Notes under the pieces: model-generated | Databases searched by the model: none | The model's input: the letters and a program-made list of their open reading frames with translations, nothing else | Told to the model about the DNA's origin: nothing | Assembly (NCBI GenBank): GCA_009760855.2 | Contig: WPIO01000030.1 | Location: 3,184,001-3,248,000 of the forward strand | Source: Cristatella mucedo | Lineage: Eukaryota > Bryozoa > Phylactolaemata > Cristatellidae | Direction of reading: 5' to 3' | Length of the DNA stretch: 64,000 bases | Shown here: positions 12,501 to 24,500 of the stretch, piece after piece | Layout of the letters: each line of letters opens with the position of its first letter | Position numbering within the stretch: the stretch's first letter is position 1 | Position numbers and translations under genes: made by a program

Positions 12501-15500
12501 GTCTGCCTACTTGAAGCTAAATATCATTGCGAAACTTCGGGCATGCGTTGGTAAGTGTACCACAACAATACTTGCAGTTTGGGAGTTGTGAGAGTTTCAT
12601 GTGCTGGAGAGCTGGAAGGGATCAAAGCAAAGGTACAACTGAGTGTCATCTGCATAAAAGTAAAAACTTCGATTGTGCCTGGCAGTCACATCGGCAAGAG
12701 GAAGACTACGAATCGTAAAAAGAGCATGGCCAAGCCCAAGCGCAGAGCCTTGAGATACACTGTACTTCATTGATTCGTCGGATGGTCTTTGTCTGTTCAC
12801 ATCAATGCTCTGGAGTCTCCTACTGAGATAGGACCTGAACCATTGCAATGCTATGCCAGTGATGCTCAGGCGAGATAATAGGTGCTCGAGAAGAACTAGG
12901 TGATCGATAGTATCAAAAGCTGCCGAAAGATCGAGCAAAACAAGCAGAGACACTCTACCTATGTCTGCATTCCTAAGTAGGTCGTTGTACACTCTAAGCA
13001 ATGCTGACTCTGTGGAGTAATTAGCTCTAAAGCCAGACTGGAACTTGCTAGCAAGGTTTGAAGTTTCAATATATGAGTTCAGCCGGTCTGCCACAACCCC
13101 TTCCAGCGTCTTTGATAGGAATGGTAGAAGGAAGACTGGGCGGTAGTTGCTCCAGTTCTCTTGGTCTAGTGTTGCTTTCTTGAGAAGTGGCCTGACTACA
13201 GCTTTTTTGAAAGGTGCTGGGACATATTCCAAGGCTAATGACATTTTTAATGTTATTTATGCATGGCAGCAACAGATTCAAGCAATGCAGAAGCAGGACA
13301 GTAGGAATAAGGTCTATATGACTAGCTGTCTTCTGTGGTCGAGATTTGAACTTCTGGGTGAGCTCACTCTTGGCCTCCTTGAATGAAGACATTGAGTTGT
13401 TGTACGGAACTGTGGGACAGGAGTTCAGACTGGATGCTTCTACCTTTTGGCCGAACTCTCTGATCTTATCCATCGTATTGACTATGAAGCTAGAGAAGCA
13501 ATTAGAAAGATCACCGCAAGGTTAGCTAGGTCAGGAGCTAACCTGGTAGCAGATAAGGAGATGGTTGATGGTAGACATCAGCATTTTTGGGTTGTTTATC
13601 CGTGATTCGGCAATTGGCATCATCTACAGTAGTCCTTGTATATCTGTCGATGGACGGTTGATGTGTATCTTTGGCTTAGTAAGCTTAACTAGTTTAATGT
13701 CTGCGGTAAGCTATAAGCTATCTGATTACGGGCTCACCGTGCACTTAGTCAGAGGTGCAAATTCGTCGAATACGTCAGCTAGTGTCGTGTTGTAGCATTC
13801 AATCAATGATGACAGGTCGGAAGGGGAGGTGGAGCAGCAGGGACAAAGAAGGTATTCTTATATTCTTTCGAGGACAGCATCGATGTAAAGGATCTTGATT
13901 GAGGTTTTGCGATTCACCAGTGACTTTAGATTCGGAGGAGGGCAAACATTGTAGACTGAATGAGATCTGCATGTAGTCAGATAAGCAAAGTTTAGTGACT
14001 ATATGGGATGAGTATACAGTTATAGGAGAAAATGTTATCGGTGCATGACCCTCGATGTGTAACTGATCTCATATCTTTGAGAGAGTGTTCTTATTGACCT
14101 AAAACCTTGAACTCTTTACCAGCTGACATCACGACATCCCTCTGACTTGACCAAAATTGTAATGAGTAGCTTAACAGCCACGCACTCCTTGCAGCATTTT
14201 CTCCGGCGAATATGCTTATGCATGCTGGACCTGTGCAACCTATTATCACTGACCAGTTGACGTGCTTCCTTTTCAGCATATGTATACAGTTTCTAGAATG
14301 TATTTAGTTCTCACAAGGCATTGTACAAACTGATTAGCTTTATCATTATTGTAATTTGTATCTATGCTTGTCCACCTTTTGAAAATATATGTAGCTTTCA
14401 ATAAATTTAGACTAGAAAAGGGTTGAGTTGTGTGTGAAAGAATGCTGGACGAATCTCGAGAAATGTTCCCAGATCTTATGGTGTTGATTCATGATTTAAT
14501 TGCATGTGTCAGTTTGCTCCATACGTAATGGTCTTCATACCGTTCGGGTATTCTTTGTTGTCTGTCTTTGTCACTGTGTGTCTCATGTAATCTCTTTGTC
14601 TTTGTCTTGGGCTGTCTCTACTGCTCCTCTAGTGATTATACCATGGCTTGGTGAGCTACGGACTAGGTAATTCCGTTGCTTTTTACAACATTTGTCCCGA
14701 GGTCGGTGGTTTCAATCCTGCAGTGGGCGATCGCGGTGGTGCTAGTCATTAAGACTCTTCTGCTGCCATACAAAAAGAGGCTGTTAAATCAGCTAGTATT
14801 TTTAATGCACTGCTAGATCTGAGACTCAAATTACTTTTCTGTGGTCGTAAGATGCATTTACTCGAAGTATGCGCCACATTGCCACGATAACCTAAGTAGG
14901 TCCTCGTCGTCGTCCTCGGTGTAGCTTCTCTTGCCTGGAATGTTAAGGGCTACAATTTAAATAGTCCAGTAAAACAGCTCGTGCCGGGAAAAATCTTACA
15001 GGGTTGCACCACGGGTGAGCAAAGCATTGGTAGCCGACTCGGTTATGTGGTTGGATGAGAACTGTTCTTTCAGGCTTACACTAGCTGTCTATCTCAATAC
15101 AGCTGATGCTGAAATTTGTTTGTTTTTTAAATCAGGCTATTTAGTCGGTCTTGATGCTTCACTTTGCCTCACTCAGTTTTGCTGTAGGATGCTGGCCTAA
15201 GCCTGATCCTAGTTGTTTGCTTATGCATACCTGATACCGTGCATGACACTAACACTTGATTCTGTGACAGGGAGCTGTAAAGCACCTGGGTAGAGACTAG
15301 GTTCTCCTAGGGCTCGATACAAATGACCTGAAAACTATGAATTATAGTCCAAGAATTATAACCTGAGCGGTTGCTTCTGCTGAAGCTGTTATAGGTCATG
15401 TCTAGCCTGCATCCACATCTCATGCAAAACAGGCACAAGCTTGTATTAGGTTTTGCATATCCCTTACGTCTGCTTGTCATTTGTTTCAGGCTGCTATTAA

Positions 15501-18500
15501 TTTTGCAAAATATTCTGAGCCGGTTCGTAAAGGTGAAGCAGATGTGACCAACCTGAGGCTCTTGTGGAAACATGCAGAGCCATACTTTCGGGCATCCATG
15601 CGTACGGTCTACCTGCGGGAGCTGTCGAGGTAAGGAGATGCCTGTTGATGCTCATTCTTGATTCAGGTGGGTCGTGCACCAGCACCGCTTAACCCCTGCT
15701 GGGCCACTATCACCTGCTCAGAGGGTAGTGGGATGCTTATTCTTTTCGTGTAACCAAATCGATGAATGCGGTTCAGGTCTAGGGCAAAGGCTTGCTCATT
15801 TGTGCCGCACCAAACTGGCTTTTGCTGGCGTGATCCCCGATGCTGACGCATGATAAAATGCTGCAGACTATCATTGACTACACGATGAGTGAGAGGCCTG
15901 CCTGTGTTGGTTCGGCTGGGCGTGGTGACTCAACAAAGAATTGCTAGCAGATGTGGCAGTCTTTGCTCTGCAGCGCGACCAAGAGCCTTTCGATATTTTC
16001 AAAAATGCTTACGTGGACTTCATACTGCTGTTTAAAACTTGAAAATGAGCTAACAGCCGTGCATGTATAGCTCGAATGGAGGCATTCTGGCTTTTGCTGC
16101 AATTTCTAGCGACAAAGCTAAGATTATATCTCGGTAATAAGAGTAGAACTTGTGCCTCTGGCGCTGAAAGCAAACACCTTTTAGAACTGCCTCATCCAAC
16201 AGCTTGCTTTAGCCTCTGCATATGTAACTGTCTATTCGTGCTGCTGTGGCTTGATGTCATAATGCTGTGCTTTGCGGTCTAGCCATGTGGAATTCATGGC
16301 AGAATGCAAGCAGCGTTGCCATTTATTTGTGTGTGTGTGCCTTATCTCTCACTACTGCTGCACCTGGCGGATTGAATCTGACCTTGCATCATAGGGCCAT
16401 CGTCCACATTCATGATCTTGACGGCCACAATTTGGTCTACCTCATGACCCGTCCTTGCTTGCAATATTGCTGTACTTAAGTGGTATTGCAGCAGTGGCTG
16501 CCGACTATGCCAATTGCTTCAGCCCAGTATTTGCTGTTTTCAGCAAACAGTGGGAAGAGCTGCAGCAGCACGACCTTTGTGCTCAAGGTACGTTTCGTAT
16601 CTGTGCTGCCTCAAGCACTATATAGGTTGCTATGTTAACACTTCCCCACTGAACCGTTGACCTCACTTAACATACTGTTTAAGTAATCTTGTGGAGAAGC
16701 TGCACCACTGCATATGTTTATTGTTCGTGTAGGTCCTTCGTGTCTTCAATTGGCGACCACACCTACGTCATCTTTAGAGTTGCCATTTTTCTCCAAGTTT
16801 CTGCTTACTGCAGCGTATTTAGCATCATACAACCCTGCGAAATCAGACACTACCTTTTTTGTGAAGGTAACTTTCTGCTGCACTATACGGTCATAGATTT
16901 CATGCTTATATGTGAGTATTTTGTGTATATTTTGTGCATGCATTTTTATGCACATACTCGAGCTCGGGTATCCACTCAGGCATGCACGTGTGCACACACA
17001 TGCGCGCAAAACACTCTTACACACTAAATAGGCTGAAAGCAGCCCCCTACACGCAAACTTTTCTAAATCTTGCCTGTTTAGCAGCATTCCGAAGGGTTCT
17101 GTGAATGTTTTTGTAAATATAACAATATAATAATAATAATAATTGTAGTTAGCCTTTGTATAGCACCCTAAGAGACTCCATTTTTGGCATTTGGCATTCA
17201 TGCTGGAAAAGAAGCATATGAACTGGTTAATGCTAAAATACATGGTGTCAGCTTGCATAAGCACTCACGAGGACAATTTGTATGGACATGACAAAAATGG
17301 TGTTTGACACTGGCAGCTTTTTTGCTTCTTTTCTAGCATTGACATGTCAGGGAATGACATATCTTCAGTCGGGAGTGAGTTTAGTGCCTTAGTTGCATAC
17401 GAACTGAAGGCGCGGTCGGAAAAAACATTTAAAGTAATTAGAGGTGCAGCTAAGCGAATTGAATAAAAAAAATGGTGGCATGATGCAAAACGTGATACAA
17501 GAAATATTATCATTGGTAGGCTGGAGCAAGAGAATTAAGGCGTCAAAACAACAAGCAACTGAAAATTGAATTCGAATGGTAATTAGTGAGGAGCAAGTGT
17601 GGTTCGGTATGAAGTCCTGTAATTAGGCAGACGAAGCATTCACTGTAGATAAGCATCACTGCAGACTTTTGCACCAAGTGTTAGCATCTTATTACACAGT
17701 AAGACCTGCAAGTAATGAGTTATAGAAATCTAGGGGTATGTTTTAAATGCATGGACCCTTTAGCTTTGGTATCCTTATTTGAGTCAGCCCGGATTTATTT
17801 TACATAGCTGTAAGGAGGCAGACTTGATTGCTGAACTGGTCGGTCATTCAGTAAAAGGTCACTTTGAAACATGGCACAGGTTTTGGACAGATTCTAATAA
17901 TAATACATTTCTTATAGCACCCTTAGAGAAGTCAACCTCTTTTTAGGTACTTTATGCATTTGATGCATAGGAAGTATGATCGAATACTTAGTGGTAACAT
18001 GCTCGATGACAACATGAATAACATGGTTAGAGGTAACATTCACAGGGTCAGCATCCATATAAGTGAAAGCCTAGATTGTGCTTGGCAATCACATCGGCAA
18101 GAGGAGGGGTATAAACCGTGAAAGGACCTGACCAAGCGCAGAGCGCTGAGGTACCTCATATTTCAGTGGTTCCTCGAATGATCTTTGTCTGTTCACATCA
18201 ATACTCAGGAGTCTTCCACTAAGATTGGACCTGAACCATTGCAGTGTAGTACCAGTGATGCCAAGGTGAGATACGACATTATCGAAAAGACTTAGTGATC
18301 GATCGTGTCTAAAGCTGCCGAAAGATCAAACAAGACAAGCAGAGAAACTCTACCCGAGTCTACATTCCAAAGAAGGTCGTTATACACCCGAAGCAATGCT
18401 GACTTTACAGAATGCTCAGCTCTAAAACCATATTGGAACGTGCTAGCTAGTTTTGAAGTTTCATTGTATAAATTCAACTGATCTGCTACCACTTGTTCCA

Positions 18501-21500
18501 ATGTCATCGATAGGAACGGTAGAAAAGAGACTAGGCTGAAGTTGCTCAAGTTCTCGTGATTTAGTTACGCTTTCTGAGTAGTGGCCTGACTACAGCCTTT
18601 TTGAGAGGTGGTGGGACATGACCTGAGGCTAATAACATATTAATAATGTTGGTTATGCATGGCAGCAGCAGATCAATGCAACATAGAAGCAGGATAGTAA
18701 GAATAGGTTCTAGAGGACTAGTTGTCTTCTTTGATTAGGATATGTACTTCTAGATGAGGTCACTCGTGGCCTCCTGGAATGTAGACATAAAAGTGCTGCA
18801 CGGAATTGAGAGAAAATATTCCAGAAGGGATGCTGCCACTGTAGGGTTAGGCTCCGTGATCGTGTCTATCTTATCGTCAAAGAAGCCAAATCAGCGATTA
18901 GCTAGATCATCACAAGGATCGCTAGATAAGGAGCTACAACAGATAAGCTAGACGAGCCTATTTTGACGCCTAGGCTTTCCTTTTCTGAATGACACTTGGT
19001 TTTCTCATGATAGTAATGTAATGTATCTTCTTCTGTAACTCCACAAAGTCATAAAAACTATGTGGGTGTTACGCATGAGAGTTTTGTGTAGCACACTCAC
19101 AGGCTAAGCAGCTTTTGGTACGTACGCATTCGGTAGCCAACAGACTTCGTCTGATGCAGCAAAGAGAAAGTGGGAAGCATAGCAGAGTCAGGAGAGCAGT
19201 TGAGGTAGTGAGTAGCATGGAAGTAGCAGCTGAGGACCGCTGAAAAGGATTAGCCATATTCGGCAGCAGGAGAGTAGTTGTCGTTGTATAAGAATTGTGG
19301 AAACGAACTCCACAGTCTAGGATCTGCAGAGCTAAAGCTTCTGTTGCCAACGGTCTAGCAAGTTGGTTGTATCATCATTTAATTTAAAATATTCTGCTGC
19401 CATCAGTGAAATGTCAGCAGTATATGCTGCAAAGCAGTTGAGTTTGATGAGCTAGAAGGTAGGGAGTGATCGAAGCATATTTTTCTCACAAGCCTGTGTT
19501 GTATGTGTTTGTATGTCTGCGTGCTTTTTTTATACCACCTTTTGTGTTGATCTGTGGGCAATTATCGCAGCTGCTAAGTTGCTACCCTATACTGATATGC
19601 ATTGATTTGAAATGGTATGCATTAATCCCATAAAATGACAAGGATGTTTACGATGGCAGGCCACAGCGGCTGAAATGGGCTGTTGTCTTCCGGGCCCCTC
19701 TTTCTTGAGATGGGGGGTTAATATAGTTGTATATTACTCTAGGCGAACCTGCTACCTTTCTAGGCATGTATATAGTCTGGAAAGGAAGCATGTCGATTGA
19801 ATTGTGTTAAATGATCTCGCCAGTTTTTTCGCGTGTAAGCATATATAGGGCAATTCATAGCACTGAACAATCGCTCTGAAGCAGTTGGATATTTTACTTC
19901 CTGCAGCCTCTACCTTTTAGCTTTACTTTAAGAAGTGATTGATTTAGCTCCAGTTAGTCTTGTCTATTGATACAATAGCCTCCGACTCAAATCGTTTTTG
20001 GTGAGCCAGGGCCCAGAGGTGTGATTCCTACCAACTTGTAGCCAACGAGGAGCTTGTACGATATGACCTTCCCTCCCCCTCTCGGGTATCACTATTGTTC
20101 ACACCAGCATGCCTGGCTGTTTCACCTTCACGATAGCATCCAATGTCAGCCATCAAAGCACTTAATTTCTGCCGTGACGTTAGGTGAATGACCTTATTCC
20201 TTGTATTAAGTAGCTCTCCGGAATTTACTTTGGTTGTGTAGGCACCGGATCTCTCATGCTGGTCGCAATGCAGCTTGTTTTCTTGGCAGCTCGAATTTTA
20301 AGTTTAGCAACAGTTTTTTCGTATGCTAAAAATGATGGACATTGATTAGTGATGTATCTGCATACCGCGATTCCTGCATCCCCTCTTTGTAAAATTTCCT
20401 TGGGAATTTGGTTTCGTTTGTAGAACTCCAGTAAACGGAAGAAGTCCAAAAGCCTGGGCAAGAAACAGAGAGTAAGTAAACTTTCGTCAAAGGTAATTTC
20501 ACTATAATTTCAATTGGTAGCACCTGGTAATTGTTAGAAGTTTCTTGGTGCTCTGCTATGTAAGAGGAGAGTAAGCTGTCACCAGGTTAATTATATCGGA
20601 CGCTCACTTTTTAATGCCAAATTGAATGGCACAGAGCTTCTCTTGCTGGGTGTGCTAGTCTACTGGTCTAATGGTCTATCTGCAAAAAGCTTGTCACAAT
20701 TGGCAACAAATCTCGTAAAAATTCTTGCGCTCTCATTTCAAGCGACAAGTTACACCTTTGCTTCCAGTATGTCTGTGCCCTTATTATTTATTTCTTTGAA
20801 AGTTGTATGCGCATGTGACCGGTGTGACAGCTTTATTCTAGATGGCTTTGAAATGTAAGAAGAGCAGGAAAATTGACTATTAAATCAGATCGGTATGCTG
20901 CTAAAAGCACAATCACATACGTTTACTAACCGTTGCAAGTCACCCAAGTATTCATCCAGGTGATTTCCTTGCTAGCACGGGGCCTCAGTGAGGCCAAAGA
21001 GCAGCGTTTTACCTTTTAGCCCCCCCCCCCAAGCCCAGCAGCCCCTTCCGCAGGATTATTGTGATTCCAGCATCGGGCGGGGGGGGGCTTTGATGGGGGA
21101 TTGGATGGATGGATCGTGCTTCCTTTGCAGCAAATGTAAAGTGTCTAGAAAGAAATTGAGCTCTCTGAGGGTGCCATATCAAGTGTGTGTCATTATTGTT
21201 GTGACAAATCATGACCGTTGTCGTGAGCCAGGGAACAAAGGACCCGTGCTCAGATCGGGCCTGTGCTGGCGACCTCTCTAGCATGACTGCACTGCAGTGC
21301 CTAGCAAAGGCCCGAGGTCATAAGTGCGCTGTATCCTTGAACTTGCGCAATCGCTGATGAAACTTGAAGCTGCAGGGCAAACAGGCAATTTATCAATGTA
21401 ATGTAATGTAATGTAATGTATCTCCGTCTGTACTCCACAAAACCATAAAGACTAAGTGGGTGTTACGTGGGACAGTTTTGTCTAGTGCACTTACAGCCTA

Positions 21501-24500
21501 TGCGGCTTTCGGTACGCATTCGGTAGCCAACAGACTTCATCTCACGCAAGAAGAGAAAGTGGGAAGCATAGCAGAGTCAGGAGAACAGTTGAGGTTGTGA
21601 GTAGCATGGAAATAGCAGCTCGGGACCGCTGAAAAGGATGAGCCATAGTCGGCAGCAGGAGAGTAGTTGACTTTGCGTAAGAATTGTGGAAGCGAGCTCC
21701 ACAGTTTAGGACCTACAGAGCTAAAGCTTCTGTCGCCAACTGTTTTAGATGGAGGAATGGAACAGCTAATTTATTGTCCATACAGGACCTGAGGGCACGA
21801 GAAGGCTGAAACTGGTGCAGCAGTTCGGCTAGGTATGGAGAAGCCAAGCCGTTGCAGGCCTGTGGGTCAGCATAAGAACTTTGCTCTGTGTCCGTTGACA
21901 ACCGGCAGTCATCCAAGCTCTTTCAGCAAAGGAGACACGTGGTCAAACCTCTGAGACTTGAAAACTAGCTTTGCAGCCATATTCATAGCTACAGTAGCCC
22001 AGTTGCTTTCTTTGGTAGCCCAGCTAGAAGGGAATTACAATAATCAAGCCGAGAAAGAACTAAGGAGCTAGTTAAATTTTTTGCAAGCCACCGGAAGACA
22101 GCTTCTGATCTTAGGTTGGATCGGACATGACTGCAAGCACTAGAAGCAGTCTTCTGGATGAAGTTTTTAAAATTTAGGCATCTGTCGAAAATGACACCTA
22201 AATTTCGAGCACGTGGTGACGGTCGCACGACAGCATCCCCTATTAGAAGAGCAAAGTCTTTTAATCCAGCAAAGATGTTTGAACTCGATTAGGTCATGTA
22301 TAGTGTAATCGATGCCAAATGCAGTGATATTTTTTTGCTCAGTCTTCTCTTTCAGCATGTCAGCACGTAGAAAGCCTTTTGGCTATTGCAGCCTGTACAA
22401 ATGCGATACTTGTTGCTCGTATAATGTTTGCGCACTAGTTATTGCTTGCAATCGGCAGAGCTAGGTGCCTGTGATGACAGTGAGGCTGCACCCGAGATGC
22501 GACGCGATTCAGAATCATGTTCCTCACAGAGAGTAATATTGTAGGAGCCAACCCAGGAAAGTGTCGGGGTACTTGCGGATTGCTCACAACTGTCAAATAT
22601 AAGTTTCTTTCTTCGGCTTTGTTAGCATGTTGTCGGTGGAAGGGCATTCTTTGAATTACATTTTCGTTTGCAAGTTCACATTATCCTCAACGAACGCTGT
22701 GATTAAACGAGTAACTCAAAGGAAAAAGCATTGGCAACCGATGACCTATGCTCACTCCCGTACTTTAGTCTTCTAATACCCTTCAAAGCTCAGAATTTGA
22801 CAAAGGCATGGCAACTGCCGTGAGTGCCTTTGCCGTTGCTAAGCCAGTGCCAAAAACTATTTTGCCTCTTCTCTTGCGCACCATAAGTTCAAGAACCTGC
22901 TTGCATTGCCAGTTATATCGAAGTCCGAAAGCCTTCTGCTGCTGCTGCCACATGCCAGTATGGCAGCACTGAGCGATTAAACCATACCGAGCTTTACACC
23001 CCTGTCAGTGAGGCTATGCTGGCCTCTTAGATCGTAATTACCAGGTAGGTCAGCTTGCTCTTGCCCCTAGGTAGAGATTAAGTTATCCTAGTGCACCTCA
23101 ATTGCAAATGAATTGGAATTTTTTAATTCGCTCTACACCTTGCTCGTTGTCGGCCATATCTTCTGTCTCTCCCATGATAGTAACCGAGGTTCTTTGGCGT
23201 GGTAGAAATTGAAATGTGTACATGGTATCCTGAGAATATCGGCCTTGCTTGGTTCTTTATGTAAAACCGCTGTTCATCTTTCAGCATTATTTGCTATCTG
23301 TTTTACGCTTTGCTTTTTTAAGACAAATAATCAGCTGCTTGGGCCAAAGCCTTTTCCTTTGGACCGGTTGTTGGCTATATTTTATTCGATTGTGGACAGC
23401 AACGTGCCTCCCACAGCAAATTTGTTTTGCCAGGTATGTGGACACTTCTTACCTGCTGTAACTAACTGTGCTGACTTTGCTTCTACCCCTGGGTGCAGCG
23501 AATCGTGCAAAGGGACATTCCCTTGTTATTGATGTGGTTGCCGACTTGTTATGGGCTATGCTGCTTTGCTTTCTGAGTCTGATGTGTTTGCTCGTATTCG
23601 ACCTACTCTTCTACGAAAATTACTTTGGATTTCATAACTTCACCTGCAGATCGTGTTTCATCGAACATCCAGGACCGGATATAGCCATATAGGATGTGGC
23701 ATAGCCAGAACTACCCGATGACTTAGGGATTAAATAACTCGAAGGCTCGTTCTTGGTCAAGTGATCTGCTATCGGTATAGAAAAACTAAAATCATAACTG
23801 TATACATTTGCATCTAGGAGCAGTCAGCTGCCTGAGAAGTGGCGTGACGATGCCATGCCTTTGTGTGTTTTAAATTGTTTTGCAGAATCTGCATGAAGCT
23901 CGGTAGGCAAAACCTTAAATAATAGCATGCCCTCTAAGTGTACAGGTAGAGGGCGATGCTGGCTTTCTGAACTTATTTTTCTTGTTTATTTAGATATCCA
24001 GCTTGGTCACAATGCAACTACTGGCACATGTGGGCAGCTCCCGGCTCGATGCTCCGAAGTACAAGTGTCTGGTGAATCTCGATTTCATGAAAGGCGTTTG
24101 CCGGTAATTGTGACTTGCTGAGATATTACCTCTCCCCCCCCCGAGCCAGAACGCAGTTTATTTTGCATTAGTGTTGCTAAGATTTTATCTGCGTTCCGAT
24201 GCATCTTCAACTCATCTCAAGTTAATGCCGTAGATGGGAACTGTGGCTATCGTGTTTCCTTCTATGCAGTGTATGCAGTTAGCATGGCAAATGGAGAGTT
24301 TTAGACAGTATCTTCTAATGAGTTGGTAGCCAGTTACTCTATTCGGTCTGTGTAGTCGGTGATTTGCTTGGGCAACAGCGGATACTATCTAATGAGAATT
24401 CTGTCTTGGTTCACAAAATCACAGAATCGATGCCATTTCTCCGAGTAAATACGTGCATTCCCTTACTACATAGTAGATAAACTTACGTTCGAGTTTCTGC

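Noticed and set aside
23468..23692. Membrane protein frame
   Set aside because: Lies inside ORC5 intron 11 with no splice support; hydrophobic only because of T-rich intron sequence.
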